Notes under the pieces: model-generated
What the model was told of the DNA's origin: nothing
Seen by the model: the letters and a program-made list of their open reading frames with translations, nothing else
The model's database searches: none
From: Hyphomicrobiales bacterium
GTDB lineage: Bacteria; Pseudomonadota; Alphaproteobacteria; Rhizobiales; JAJFHB01
Reading direction: 5' to 3'
Length of the DNA: 64,000 nucleotides
Assembly (NCBI GenBank): GCA_021775755.1
Contig: JAJFHE010000019.1
Span: forward strand, 80,900 to 144,899
Part shown: in pieces, positions 29,330-37,755 of the stretch
How the letters are laid out: every line of letters starts with the position of its first letter
Position numbering within the stretch: the stretch's first letter is position 1
Position numbers and translations under genes: made by a program

Positions 29330-30043
29330 CTAGTGTCCGCCAAAGTAGGTTTGGGAAAGCCGTTTTTCCGAGCGCAGTTCTTCCGGCGGACCCGACCAGA
29401 CGATCCTCCCGCCGTCCATGAGCGCAAGTTTGTCAGCTATTTCTGCGATCCTCACCGGATTTTCTTCGATTATGAGAAAGGTCCGACCTGACCGGCTGAG
29501 CGTCTGCAGGCTCTCGTAAATCTGCTCAATCAGCAGCGGCGCCAGTCCAAGCGACGGCTCGTCAATCATCATGAACTTACCATCGGCCATGAGGCCGCGG
29601 CCGATCCCGGCCATGCGCCGTTCGCCGCCGGACAGGCTGTTCGCCAGCTGGCTTCGGCGTTCTCCCAAACGTGGAAAGAACGCGTAGACCTCTTCAAGGC
29701 TTACCCGCACCGCGCTTTGATCATTCCGCAGGTAAGCGCCCATAAGGAGGTTTTCCTCGATGCTCATCTCACCGAAAAGCTGATCTCCCTGGGGAATGTG
29801 GATGAGCCCCAGTTCCACGCGGCGATGGACGCTGAGTTTATCAATCCTCTCACCGTCAAACACCATACTGCCTGCCCGTGGCCGAATGATCCCTGACAGA
29901 CTGCGCAACAGCGTGGTCTTTCCATGCCCGTTCGGACCTATAAGAGCGAACACGCTTTCCGCTTCGACATCGAACGAAACGTCGTGCAGCACGGGCTGAT
30001 TGGCATAGCCCGCCGTGAGGTTCTGGATCGACAACACCGTCAT
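29330..30043 (-). CDS. ABC transporter ATP-binding protein, LivF-like
   Basis: The 237-aa nucleotide-binding subunit has Walker A GPNGHGKTTLLRSL near residue 37, the signature LSGGERRMAGIGR near 140, and Walker B FMMIDEPSLGLAP, followed by the H-loop region where the switch position reads IEENPVRI. The short-tailed LivF form pairs with the LivG-like protein. The ATG overlaps the stop of the LivG-like gene (ATGA), so the two ATPases are produced together. It energises the HAAT-type importer of this operon. Confidence 0.9.
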   Translation of the reverse strand: MTVLSIQNLTAGYANQPVLHDVSFDVEAESVFALIGPNGHGKTTLLRSLSGIIRPRAGSMVFDGERIDKLSVHRRVELGLIHIPQGDQLFGEMSIEENLLMGAYLRNDQSAVRVSLEEVYAFFPRLGERRSQLANSLSGGERRMAGIGRGLMADGKFMMIDEPSLGLAPLLIEQIYESLQTLSRSGRTFLIIEENPVRIAEIADKLALMDGGRIVWSGPPEELRSEKRLSQTYFGGH

Positions 30044-30840
30044 GACGGTGCCGGTGTTTGGGCTTCCGCCTGACGCATGGCTTCAGCGCTCGACCCAAGA
30101 TAGATTTCCGTCACCGCACCGTCATGGGCAATACCTTTAGGCGGGCCGTCATAAATAGTGGCTCCGTGATGCATGATAATGGCCCGTGTTGAAACGGACG
30201 TGAGGAAACGCATGACATGTTCAATGAGAATTATCGTCAAGCCCCGCGCCTGCAAGCCACCAATTACTTCGATGAATTCGTCGATTTCGGGAGGCGTCAA
30301 TCCACCGACAGGCTCATCCAGCAGTAGCAATCGAGGCTTCGTGGCAAGCGCGGTGGCGATCATGAGCTTCTTGCGATCCAAGACAGTGACATTCTCAACC
30401 AGTACCGAAGCCTTAGCGGCAAGATCGAACTCCTCCAGCAGTGCTTCCGCTCGCTCCAGTTCGGCGTGTGAGTAGAACAATCCCCGAGACGCGCCGTGCG
30501 CGCGCCCGAACACGGTCGCCGTCAATATGTTCTCAAGTACCGTAAGTTCTTCGAAACCAGCGTTTAGCTGAAACGTGCGGGCAATACCCAGATGGCAAAT
30601 CCGGTGCGGTGGCTTGCCGCCGACCGGTTTGCCCTCAAAAAATATCTCACCCTCGGCCAGCGGCAATAGACCGGAAATCAGGTCGAGAAAGGTGGTTTTC
30701 CCCGCTCCGTTCGGCCCGCCGATGCCTATGGTTTCGCCTTCGTGTGCCGACAGACCCACGTGGTCGACGGCGACCAATGAGCCAAAGGTCGCCGTCACTC
30801 CCCTGCATTCCAGCAATGGTGCCGCACTCGTGCTGGACAT
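30040..30840 (-). CDS. ABC transporter ATP-binding protein, LivG-like
   Basis: The 266-aa nucleotide-binding subunit has Walker A GPNGAGKTTFLDL near residue 40 and Walker B LLLLDEPVGGLTPPEIDEF, then IILIEHVMRFL (H-loop). The canonical signature LSGGQ is replaced by a NVTVLDRKKL stretch immediately before MIATALATKP. This degenerate signature occurs in a subset of HAAT-type ATPases, so the protein is probably functional as the asymmetric partner of the LivF-like subunit. It is the second transporter gene after the binding protein, 19 bases away. Confidence 0.88.
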   Translation of the reverse strand: MSSTSAAPLLECRGVTATFGSLVAVDHVGLSAHEGETIGIGGPNGAGKTTFLDLISGLLPLAEGEIFFEGKPVGGKPPHRICHLGIARTFQLNAGFEELTVLENILTATVFGRAHGASRGLFYSHAELERAEALLEEFDLAAKASVLVENVTVLDRKKLMIATALATKPRLLLLDEPVGGLTPPEIDEFIEVIGGLQARGLTIILIEHVMRFLTSVSTRAIIMHHGATIYDGPPKGIAHDGAVTEIYLGSSAEAMRQAEAQTPAPS

Positions 30841-30859
30841 TGTCTCGTTTCGGTTCCGC

Positions 30860-32191
30860 CTAAGACTTCATCCACCCAGGTGTTTTGAAGCTCGCCACGT
30901 CATACGGCACCGGCGCAATAAGAACGCCGTCGCTCTTATGGTCTTGCACCTGGCTGAATATGTGCGGCATGCCAAGCGAGGGATCATTCGTCTGGCTCGG
31001 GTAGCAATAGGCCGACAGGGTGTCGGGGACGCACCTGTACGTGCCCATGGGGCCACGATAGATCAGGTTTTTGAGGCGGTTGGCGACAGCCTTGTTCTGT
31101 TCTTCTTCGTAGGGAGCGCCGCTGCCGCCGGCGAGCGCCGCCGCAACAGCGTATGAGTGCAGCGCCTGATAAGTTTGACCACCACTGTTTGGTGAAGAGT
31201 TGGCGCCATATCTGGCAATGTATTTCTTGCTGAACGCCTTGCCGATTTCATCCTGCAACGCACCAATGACGGTTGCGTATACAACACCCTCCGTCGCTTC
31301 GCCGGCAACGTCCCGGAAAGCGGCGAGAGATGCGCCATACTGCATGTAGACAAGACTGTTCGTCGGATCATTGGCAAACTGCAGCATGAACTGCGCCTGA
31401 TCCTGAGGATAGAAATGCGTTACAGCAATGATTGCCGGCGGATCCGCACGCAGTTTCGCAAGGGTCGGGCCCCACTCGGAAATCGGCACCTTCACGGTTT
31501 CGTACAACGATACTTCAAGGCCGTAGTTAGCGGCATTGTCGCGCATGGCATTGGCAATATTGACCGAATAGGTGCCAGGGCCGGTGATGATCGCGATTTT
31601 GTTGTTGGGCCGCTCGAACTGGCCCTTGGCTTCGATGTCTTTCACGAAGTCGAGGAAACCGACACCATAGAATATTTCCGGCGGATCGATCTGAAAGGTC
31701 CCCCAAAGGCGGTCCGGTTCGGACTTCACGGTTTCGTCGTGGATGGCGACCGTATTGGCATGCATGGCAATGATGCTCGCATCGGCGACAACATCAAACA
31801 GCGCCGTGCCCGTCTCCAGATTGTATCCTGTTATCAGCGCGTGCACGTTCTGCCGGTCGACAAGCCGCTGTGCCGCCTGAATTACCACATCATCGCCCTT
31901 GCTTTCCGTATCGACGAAGTGCAGCTCAACCGGGCGCCCGAGAATGCCGCCAAGTTCGTTGATTTCTTCAGCCGCCAGTTCAAGACCGCGGCGGAATTCA
32001 ATGCCGTCCGCAGCGACAATGCCCGTCAACGGAGCCGGGCAGCCGATGGGAATGGGCTCACCGGACGCTGCAGTGGCGCTCCCGTTAAGGCCCGCCAGTA
32101 CCGCTGCACTTCCCACGCCGGCCCCTGCGGCCTTCAGGAAATTACGGCGATTCGTGGGGACTGTACCTCGTGGTTCTTTGCGGTCTGACAT
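30860..32191 (-). CDS. Periplasmic substrate-binding protein of the HAAT-type importer (Tat-exported)
   Basis: The 443-aa type I periplasmic binding protein (Peripla_BP_5/6, amide/urea/branched-chain amino acid class) begins with a twin-arginine signal: NRRNFLKAAG at 14-23, a hydrophobic stretch, and a cleavage region near ATAASG. Mature features are IPIGCPAPLTGIVAADGIEF, LAAEEINELGGILGRPVEL and VDTESKGDD. Extra cysteines near the C-terminus (YRCVPDTLSAYCYP) could form a disulfide. Export by Tat suggests folding before export. It is the first transporter gene, 63 bases after the amidohydrolase gene. The ligand is unknown. Confidence 0.9.
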   Translation of the reverse strand: MSDRKEPRGTVPTNRRNFLKAAGAGVGSAAVLAGLNGSATAASGEPIPIGCPAPLTGIVAADGIEFRRGLELAAEEINELGGILGRPVELHFVDTESKGDDVVIQAAQRLVDRQNVHALITGYNLETGTALFDVVADASIIAMHANTVAIHDETVKSEPDRLWGTFQIDPPEIFYGVGFLDFVKDIEAKGQFERPNNKIAIITGPGTYSVNIANAMRDNAANYGLEVSLYETVKVPISEWGPTLAKLRADPPAIIAVTHFYPQDQAQFMLQFANDPTNSLVYMQYGASLAAFRDVAGEATEGVVYATVIGALQDEIGKAFSKKYIARYGANSSPNSGGQTYQALHSYAVAAALAGGSGAPYEEEQNKAVANRLKNLIYRGPMGTYRCVPDTLSAYCYPSQTNDPSLGMPHIFSQVQDHKSDGVLIAPVPYDVASFKTPGWMKS

Positions 32192-32254
32192 TGGAATCCT
32201 CCTGATTGTGTTTTCAACTTATGCGATGGGGAAGCTGTCTCATCCGGGGCAGGT

Positions 32255-33358
32255 TCACGACGGGATGCCGGAGATGAGCTTCGCCGCGGTTTCGACAACG
32301 GCGGCCTGATGCGGCATCAGTTCCTGACCAGCATACTCTTCGGCGAACGCCAGCCACGGATCCTCAATGCCGGTAGACCTGCCGGACATCGCCTCCACGA
32401 CCGCTAAACCGCAATATGGGACATAGGGCGCTGAGTATCCGCCTTCATGGGTCATTACGAGCCGCCCGCCACAAAGCTCCCGGGACGCTTCGACAACATG
32501 TTCCGTCAGTTGCCGGTACGCGCCGGACGTCAGCATCATGTGTCCAAGGGGGTCCATGGCCGAAGCGTCGAAACCGCAAGGCACGACGATCATGTCAGGC
32601 TTGAACTTTTGCAGCGCCGGAACGACGACACGCTCCATCGCCGCGAGATACGCGCCTCTTCCAGATCCTGGCGGCAGGGGAATGTTGATGTTGCATCCCT
32701 CACCCGGACCAGAACCGGTATCGCTCAGGGCGCCGGAATCAGGCGGAAAGAGATTGTCCTGGTGAAGCGATATGGTCAGGACATTGGGATCTTCGTAAAA
32801 CGCAGCTTCCGTACCGTTGCCATGGTGCACATCCCAGTCGACGGTCGCGACGCGCTCGATGCCATGCACCGCGCGGGCATGCTCAATGCCGATCACCGCA
32901 TTTCCAAAGAGACAGAACCCCATGGCGAGATCGGCAAGCGCATGGTGGCCAGGGGGGCGGCACAACACATAGGCGTTGTCCACGGTGCCGGCGATCACTG
33001 CATCGATTGCCTCGATCGTACCTCCGGCGGCCAGCAAAGCAATTTCATAGCTGCCCTTGCCCATCGGTGTCAGCGTACTCGCGTCGCCGCCGCCCGCATC
33101 GCTCACCGCTTTGATGTGGCGCAGGTGTTCCTTCGTGTGAAACCGCAGAATTTCCGCTTCTTCCGCCGGTCGCGGCTTGATGATCGTCAGATCATCGATT
33201 AGCCCGCTAACCTCCATGAGGTTTCGGAACCGCCGCTTGGTATCCGGGTTTTCGGCGTGCTCGTAGGGCTGAATGGTGAGACCTGGCTCGAACAGCTGGT
33301 TCCAGTTCAATGTATTGTGCCACATGTAGAGTTCGTGGCAGACCCAACCGGTTTTCAC
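32255..33358 (-). CDS. Histone-deacetylase-like amidohydrolase (acetylpolyamine amidohydrolase family)
   Basis: The product has 367 aa from the GTG at 33358, which follows GGGAGGACGGC and gives the common family start VKTGWVCHELYMWHNT; the longer frame upstream runs into the divergent control region. Zinc and catalytic residues are visible: the His pair in RPPGHHA, the zinc ligands in DWDVHHGNGTE, the Asp in GFDASAMDPLG, and the Tyr loop HEGGYS. Family members remove acetyl or other acyl groups from lysine side chains or polyamines. Because it heads an operon with an amide-class ABC importer, a role in hydrolysing an imported N-acyl compound is likely (inference). Confidence 0.88.
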   Translation of the reverse strand: MKTGWVCHELYMWHNTLNWNQLFEPGLTIQPYEHAENPDTKRRFRNLMEVSGLIDDLTIIKPRPAEEAEILRFHTKEHLRHIKAVSDAGGGDASTLTPMGKGSYEIALLAAGGTIEAIDAVIAGTVDNAYVLCRPPGHHALADLAMGFCLFGNAVIGIEHARAVHGIERVATVDWDVHHGNGTEAAFYEDPNVLTISLHQDNLFPPDSGALSDTGSGPGEGCNINIPLPPGSGRGAYLAAMERVVVPALQKFKPDMIVVPCGFDASAMDPLGHMMLTSGAYRQLTEHVVEASRELCGGRLVMTHEGGYSAPYVPYCGLAVVEAMSGRSTGIEDPWLAFAEEYAGQELMPHQAAVVETAAKLISGIPS

Positions 33359-33447
33359 GCCGTCCTCCCGCACGTTGTAAGCCTCACCTGCTCCGCACCC
33401 CCGGAGCGCCAGTCCATCAATCGTCTCAAATGCGTTCTGTTTTAAAA

Positions 33448-33465
33448 ATACCCCCCGGGGGGTAT
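33448..33465. promoter_or_regulatory. Perfect 18-bp palindrome in the divergent LuxR/amidohydrolase promoter region
   Basis: ATACCCCCCGGGGGGTAT is perfectly self-complementary and lies in an AT-rich tract, 81 bases before the LuxR ATG and 90 bases before the amidohydrolase GTG. Size and position suit a dimeric regulator. The adjacent LuxR-type protein is the nearest candidate; the ATACC...GGTAT form also recalls CsoR/CstR/FrmR-type operators, but no such regulator is encoded here. Confidence 0.6.
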
Positions 33466-33545
33466 AAAATTGGCGCAAATTGACTGGTAAGGGGTACGAT
33501 ACGGGCAGGTTGCGGGCGCGCACCTTATAATACAGGTTGGAGTCT

Positions 33546-34328
33546 ATGACTCAGGATGCCGTTTTTCGAACCCTCGGAACTCTCTTCAGGCAGGTCCGTT
33601 CAGCGCAATTCACGGAAACGTTCGAAAGTCTCGTCATAGACCTGTTCCAGCCGCAGAGCGTCATCGTTCTGGTGTTTGAGAACCGCCGCCGCCCCCTGCT
33701 CGTCAGCCAGTGGATTCCCGACGCTGAACTGCAAAACGTCTTCGAGCGGTCCTATTTCGACCACGGCTATTTCCTCGATCCCTACTACGAACTTGCAACG
33801 TCCGATTTACCGGACGGCACTTACAAACTGCGTGACATAGCCCCGGACCGGTTTTTCCGCTGTGAGTATTACCGGCGTTACTACCGACAAACGCGGATGA
33901 TCGATGAGATCGGATGCCTGGAAAGAATGGACGGGCACCGGGTCGCACACCTTTCGGTGGGACGGAACGAGGGCTCCGCAAAGTTCAAGCGGAAAGACCT
34001 GTCGCTATTGAGCGCACTATCGCAGGTGCTCATGCCCCTGATAATCGAATATTGCAACTACAGCATCGACAGCGGAAGTATCAAGCAGCCCGAACGTTCG
34101 CAGCGTGTGCTGAGCGAACAGCTGTTCTACACAAAACTCTCGGGGAGGAAGCGTATCACCCTGCGGGAATCCGAAATTGCATCACTTATCGTGCAAGGTC
34201 ATTCGACCTCGGCCATCGGGCTCATTCTCGAAATCTCGCCGCAGACGGTCAAAGTGCACCGGCGGAATATCTACCGAAAGCTCAATATTTCATCACAAAC
34301 AGAGCTCTACACCCAGTTCCTGACATGA
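33546..34328 (+). CDS. LuxR-type (NarL/FixJ HTH) transcriptional regulator
   Basis: The product has 260 aa from ATG 33546, with GGAG directly upstream. The C-terminal HTH (about 200-257) reads LRESEIASLIVQGHSTSAIG then LEISPQTVKVHRRNIYRKLN, a standard GerE/LuxR domain. The N-terminal 180 residues are not a receiver: no conserved Asp pocket is seen. Nor do they show the Trp/Tyr/Asp set of acyl-homoserine-lactone sensors clearly. The protein is probably a single-component regulator sensing the transported substrate. It is divergent from the amidohydrolase/ABC operon and convergent with the second RidA gene. The sequence TATAAT at 33526-33531 lies very close to the start codon. Confidence 0.85.
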   Translation: MTQDAVFRTLGTLFRQVRSAQFTETFESLVIDLFQPQSVIVLVFENRRRPLLVSQWIPDAELQNVFERSYFDHGYFLDPYYELATSDLPDGTYKLRDIAPDRFFRCEYYRRYYRQTRMIDEIGCLERMDGHRVAHLSVGRNEGSAKFKRKDLSLLSALSQVLMPLIIEYCNYSIDSGSIKQPERSQRVLSEQLFYTKLSGRKRITLRESEIASLIVQGHSTSAIGLILEISPQTVKVHRRNIYRKLNISSQTELYTQFLT

Positions 34329-34383
34329 CACATCGGCAGGATCTTGCAATCCGCCACCCTGCACGGTTCACCCGGCCCCGCCG

Positions 34384-34806
34384 TCAATTCAAATCCGCAT
34401 CCAGGACGGCGACTGGTGCCGGCTCGATTTCGACCAGAAAGCCAGCGTGCGCCAGTGCCGGGACACCAATCCATGTCGCGCACGGAAGGTCCTCCCCGAA
34501 GGTTTCTACAAGACCACGGCTGACGGCGGCGGTGTCTTCGATGACATCGTGCCGGATGTAGATGCGCAGCGCATGCACATCGCGGATGGATGCGCCGGCA
34601 TGCTCCAGAGCAATTTTCAGGTTCTTGAGGCTGTGCACCACCTGTGCATGCATGTCGCCCGGACCGACGATAGTGCGGTCGGCATCCCAGGCAACCTGCC
34701 CCGACACATGGACGACACGGGCGCCTGCGTCCGCCACTACGGCTTGCGAAAATCCAGCTGAACGACTGTCGAACAACTGCGGCGGGTTGTGCCGGGCCGG
34801 TTTCAC
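34384..34806 (-). CDS. RidA-family protein (second copy)
   Basis: The product has 140 aa from the GTG at 34806, which overlaps the TGA of the hydratase gene (GTGA); the longer frame upstream has no family similarity. RidA features are VVHVSGQVAWDADRTIVGPG, QVVHSLKNLKIALEHAGA, VHALRIYIRHDV, and the C-terminal VPALAHAGFLVEIEPAPVAV, which retains the strand of the active-site pocket. Unlike classical RidA the Arg of the carboxylate pocket is not obvious, so it may belong to another Rid subgroup. Coupling to a 2-oxo acid hydratase suggests removal of an amino group from an enamine on the way to a 2-keto-4-pentenoate-type product (inference). Confidence 0.82.
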   Translation of the reverse strand: MKPARHNPPQLFDSRSAGFSQAVVADAGARVVHVSGQVAWDADRTIVGPGDMHAQVVHSLKNLKIALEHAGASIRDVHALRIYIRHDVIEDTAAVSRGLVETFGEDLPCATWIGVPALAHAGFLVEIEPAPVAVLDADLN

Positions 34807-35594
34807 GTGCCGGCAGCAATTGTCAGCCGGACAGCGCCCAGCCCGTCGAACCGCGCCACGGCCTCGTCGCCCGGCTCGACCCAGTAAATGTCCGTTGCGG
34901 TACCCGTGTTGTGGATTTGGCCGGCTTTCAGGCCGTCGCCGTCGCGCGAACGCGCATTTGCCAGCCACACAAAGGCGCCAAGCGGATCGCCCAGAACGTT
35001 GGCGCCACTGCCGGTCCGCTCGGTTTTGCCGTTAACGTCGAGCACTACTTCCATATTCACCAGATCAAGATCCCGCCACTGCGAAACCCCGGCACCGTAG
35101 ACGAGTGCCCCGTCGGTACCGTTGTCGGCGATCACCGACCATACGTCCTGGTTTGGCCAGTCGCGCAGATAACCGGCAACGACCTCGATTGTCGGGTGCA
35201 CTTCCAAAACCGCCGCCTCGACCTCGGCCCGGCTGTACGGCTCCGCCCGTCGCGGCAAATCCCGGCCGAGCCTGAAGCCGAATTCGCACTCGAGCACGAT
35301 GGGCGGATAGTTCGACGAGTTGAGCTCCACCGGTTCGGCGAATATGCGGTCCTTGAAGAGGCGTGCGTAATAGGGTTCATCGAGTTTGAGGAGCGTCTGG
35401 ATTACCGTGTTCGTGCAGGCACAAAACCAGCCGCCAATCTCGCGGCCAAGCAGCTCGATGAAGCGGTCCTGAACCGCATAGGCCTCCGCGAGGCTGCTCG
35501 GCCTGATCCCGGCAGGAATGCACTCGATGACGCTATTGGCGATCCGCGCGTCCTTGAGAAGCGCCGCTGCCTGATCGATCTGATCCGGTGTCAT
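34803..35594 (-). CDS. 2-keto-4-pentenoate hydratase / 2-oxo acid decarboxylase family protein (FAH fold)
   Basis: The product has 263 aa from ATG 35594, with AGGGAG seven bases upstream. It is an FAA_hydrolase-fold protein of the MhpD/4-oxalocrotonate decarboxylase group: AYAVQDRFIELLGREIGGW near 42-60, the metal-site segment VLECEFGFRLGRDLP, VHPTIEVVAGYL and GDPLGAFVWLAN. Such enzymes hydrate 2-oxopent-4-enoate or decarboxylate 2-oxo-hexenedioate in meta-cleavage routes, with Mg or Mn. No ring-cleavage dioxygenase is nearby, so the substrate may come from another source. It is coupled to the RidA gene downstream by a GTGA overlap. Confidence 0.82.
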   Translation of the reverse strand: MTPDQIDQAAALLKDARIANSVIECIPAGIRPSSLAEAYAVQDRFIELLGREIGGWFCACTNTVIQTLLKLDEPYYARLFKDRIFAEPVELNSSNYPPIVLECEFGFRLGRDLPRRAEPYSRAEVEAAVLEVHPTIEVVAGYLRDWPNQDVWSVIADNGTDGALVYGAGVSQWRDLDLVNMEVVLDVNGKTERTGSGANVLGDPLGAFVWLANARSRDGDGLKAGQIHNTGTATDIYWVEPGDEAVARFDGLGAVRLTIAAGT

Positions 35595-35671
35595 TTTCAT
35601 CTCCCTAGCAACCCGAGATTTATTTCCGCCTGAGACCAATACCGTTGACATCGTAAGTCTCTTCGCCGGCT

Positions 35672-35689
35672 CCATACCACAGGGTATGG
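35672..35689. promoter_or_regulatory. Inverted repeat upstream of the hydratase/RidA pair
   Basis: CCATACC, four bases (ACAG), then GGTATGG: a perfect 7+7 inverted repeat, 78 bases upstream of the hydratase ATG. Its core ATACC...GGTAT is the same as the outer bases of the palindrome at 33448, with a shorter spacer. It may be an operator or a small RNA hairpin; there is no T-run after it. Confidence 0.4.
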
Positions 35690-35778
35690 GAGAACCGATA
35701 GGGCGCAGCGGAGTTTGGCGTTTGCGGGCCAAACCGTTTTCGGAAAGTCAAATGCCGCGGCTGAGTAGGGCACCGCGC

Positions 35779-36462
35779 TCAGACGGGCTTACCCCAGTTC
35801 AAAACCTGATTGCCGGCAACGAAGTTTGCTCCAAGTACGCGGCTGGGTGTGAGGTCGTGCACCGGGTCGTCGACGCTTGGTTCGCAGGTGAGCACGGCTT
35901 CGCCCCACATCGTTTGGGTGACTTCCGTGTCCGCCACCATCATAACCACCTGACGGTCGATGGCCTCTGCGCGGTCGGTTTCAGGAAGCGCCTTTACGAA
36001 CAGTCTTGGAAACATATCCGGCACTTCGAACTGCTCACCGCCCGGGCGCATGTCGATCGAAATGACGCGGCGGCCGAGCCTCGTCGTATGGCCCCAGATG
36101 CGCTCCTCATCGACATGAAGCTCCATCTCGGAAAGCTTCATGTTGTATCCCCAGATTTCGCGCGTGCCTGATAAAACCTGATCGGTGCTTGTAAATGCAT
36201 GCACCCACGTGCCGCCGGTTTCGCCGGCGTACTCCACCTGTGCAATGACAGCGCTGTCGTAGTAGGGCCTGGCAGGAACGGAGCTTTCAAAGTGCATGAC
36301 AGTGATCTGCACAATGTTCGACACAAGCTTGAGGGGTTTCTGCACCCGTGGCGCAAGAACCGCTTCGTCGACTTCGCAGAAAACACTTAAGGTTCGGAAC
36401 CGGTGCCGCCAGGGAGGCAGCGGATAGGGCAACAATTCAGACTGCAGTAGTTTATCCGCCAC
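35779..36462 (-). CDS. Acetoacetate decarboxylase-like protein
   Basis: The product has 227 aa from the GTG at 36462, preceded by GGGGGG; an ATG at 36504 lies inside the next gene upstream. The ADC fold is indicated by LVSNIVQITVMHFESSVPAR, the segment TREIWGYNMKLSEMELHVDE that contains the candidate Schiff-base lysine, and the C-terminal LGANFVAGNQVLNWGKPV. Known members decarboxylate acetoacetate or catalyse related aldol or dehydratase reactions through a lysine imine. The reaction here is not certain. It ends 184 bases before the hydratase start, in the same direction, and may belong to the same catabolic group. Confidence 0.78.
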   Translation of the reverse strand: MADKLLQSELLPYPLPPWRHRFRTLSVFCEVDEAVLAPRVQKPLKLVSNIVQITVMHFESSVPARPYYDSAVIAQVEYAGETGGTWVHAFTSTDQVLSGTREIWGYNMKLSEMELHVDEERIWGHTTRLGRRVISIDMRPGGEQFEVPDMFPRLFVKALPETDRAEAIDRQVVMMVADTEVTQTMWGEAVLTCEPSVDDPVHDLTPSRVLGANFVAGNQVLNWGKPV

Positions 36463-36478
36463 GCCGCACCCCCCGCGC

Positions 36479-36832
36479 CTACTTGCCGTAGAGCCCTTCA
36501 TCAATGGTGAAGAAGTTTAATCCGCGGTTGACGGCGAAACAGTCGCCTGAGTAATCGTCACAGTAGACGTCGATCGCGGCGGGAGCTGGAATATCGGCGG
36601 CATTGTTGCTGCGGAATCCGCGCGCGCGGTGCTGATCGTGATCCGCGTCGGGGTGGTGGCGCCGATGGTAGGCGGTGTCGAGCCCCAGATCGCGCCGGAA
36701 ATACCCGTGTTTCGCCAGTACGACCGGCGCATCTGTCGTTCCATACAAGGCCGGTTCATTCATCGAGCCAACATCCGCTGACCCAAGTCCCGCCGCGAGC
36801 ACTGCTGCCGCAAACGTTGCAATTGCCGACAT
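36479..36832 (-). CDS. Small exported protein of unknown function
   Basis: The product has 117 aa from ATG 36832, with GGAGAC at good spacing; an upstream extension to 36955 overlaps recO and is unlikely. Residues 1-20 are a signal peptide (MSAIATFAAAVLAAGLGSAD). The mature part has a His/Asp-rich stretch (AYHRRHHPDADHDQHRARG) that could bind metal, and two cysteines in YCDDYSGDC that could pair. I do not recognise the family. Its stop lies upstream of the acetoacetate decarboxylase-like GTG (17 bases). Confidence 0.65.
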   Translation of the reverse strand: MSAIATFAAAVLAAGLGSADVGSMNEPALYGTTDAPVVLAKHGYFRRDLGLDTAYHRRHHPDADHDQHRARGFRSNNAADIPAPAAIDVYCDDYSGDCFAVNRGLNFFTIDEGLYGK

Positions 36833-36941
36833 AAAAGTCTCCTTCCAGGCTCGCTCGCGGTTCACCGCGAACGCACCCCCCACATGGCCCCAATATAGCA
36901 GTTCCCGAGGGCGGATATAAGTGGCAAGCCGCCTTTCACGC

Positions 36942-37664
36942 TCACAATCGCGCAAGCCGGCGGATCAGCCGGTCGCGAGCTTCCGGCGGCGCCATTGCGC
37001 GCGGGGCGAAAACATGACGCTCAAGGAAAAACCCTGTCAGGGCAAAACCCGCCTGCACCGCATCTGGACCGGGCGGGGGAAGAGGCAGTCCTCGCAGGAA
37101 GGCCGGCAGTTCAAAGAGGCGTTCCTTGTATGGAGCCGCCGCGGCTGCACTCACCGCCCTTCCCGACTTCGGCGAGACAAAATGCAGGTCTTCGCGTGTT
37201 CCAGTGGCGGCACATGCGGCGAGGTCGAGCCCGAAGCCCAGTTCCTCCAGAAGACCGAGTTCCCAGCGGACCATCAACGGCGCCCAGTTATCGTCCTCGT
37301 TCAGGGCGCCGAGCACAATCAGGAGTGCATCATGCAGGCGCTCGTGCGCTTCACGCTCGGCAACGAGTTGAACATGGGACATCAAGGTGGTGAGAGCAGC
37401 AAGCCGCGTCGGATCGTCCATGAGCGCGGCGGCGCGCAACTCAGCCGGCTCCAGCGTATACTGGCCGAGATGTTCAGCAAGGCGCGCGCGCCAGGTGGCA
37501 TGTACCGAATTTCCCGGTTGCAGCAACGGCCGCATGCGTTTCGAACGGCCGCCGCGCACCAGCCCCAGGTGGCGCCCCTGGGTGCGCGTAAAGAGCTCGA
37601 CCACGGCGGAGCTTTCGCCATGCGGCCTGACGCTCACGACAATTCCGTCTTCGCTCCAGTCCAT
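36942..37664 (-). CDS. recO: DNA repair protein RecO
   Basis: RecO loads RecA on SSB-coated DNA in the RecFOR gap-repair pathway. The 240-aa product has the N-terminal OB-fold start MDWSEDGIVVSVRPHGESSA, the basic GLVRGGRSKRMRPLLQPGN loop, and the helical C-terminal domain with ELGLLEELGFGLDLAACAAT. The usual zinc-binding cysteine set of some RecO proteins is reduced to single residues here, as in many alphaproteobacteria. It lies downstream of era in the conserved lepB-rnc-era-recO order, with a 91-base gap. Confidence 0.93.
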   Translation of the reverse strand: MDWSEDGIVVSVRPHGESSAVVELFTRTQGRHLGLVRGGRSKRMRPLLQPGNSVHATWRARLAEHLGQYTLEPAELRAAALMDDPTRLAALTTLMSHVQLVAEREAHERLHDALLIVLGALNEDDNWAPLMVRWELGLLEELGFGLDLAACAATGTREDLHFVSPKSGRAVSAAAAAPYKERLFELPAFLRGLPLPPPGPDAVQAGFALTGFFLERHVFAPRAMAPPEARDRLIRRLARL

Positions 37665-37755
37665 GCTAAGGCCAGTTTCGTTGTCCAGAACAGCTTCACG
37701 ACGGCCACTATATCAGCGCCGGTACGGTACACCGCGGTACGGCACTCTGGGCGCC

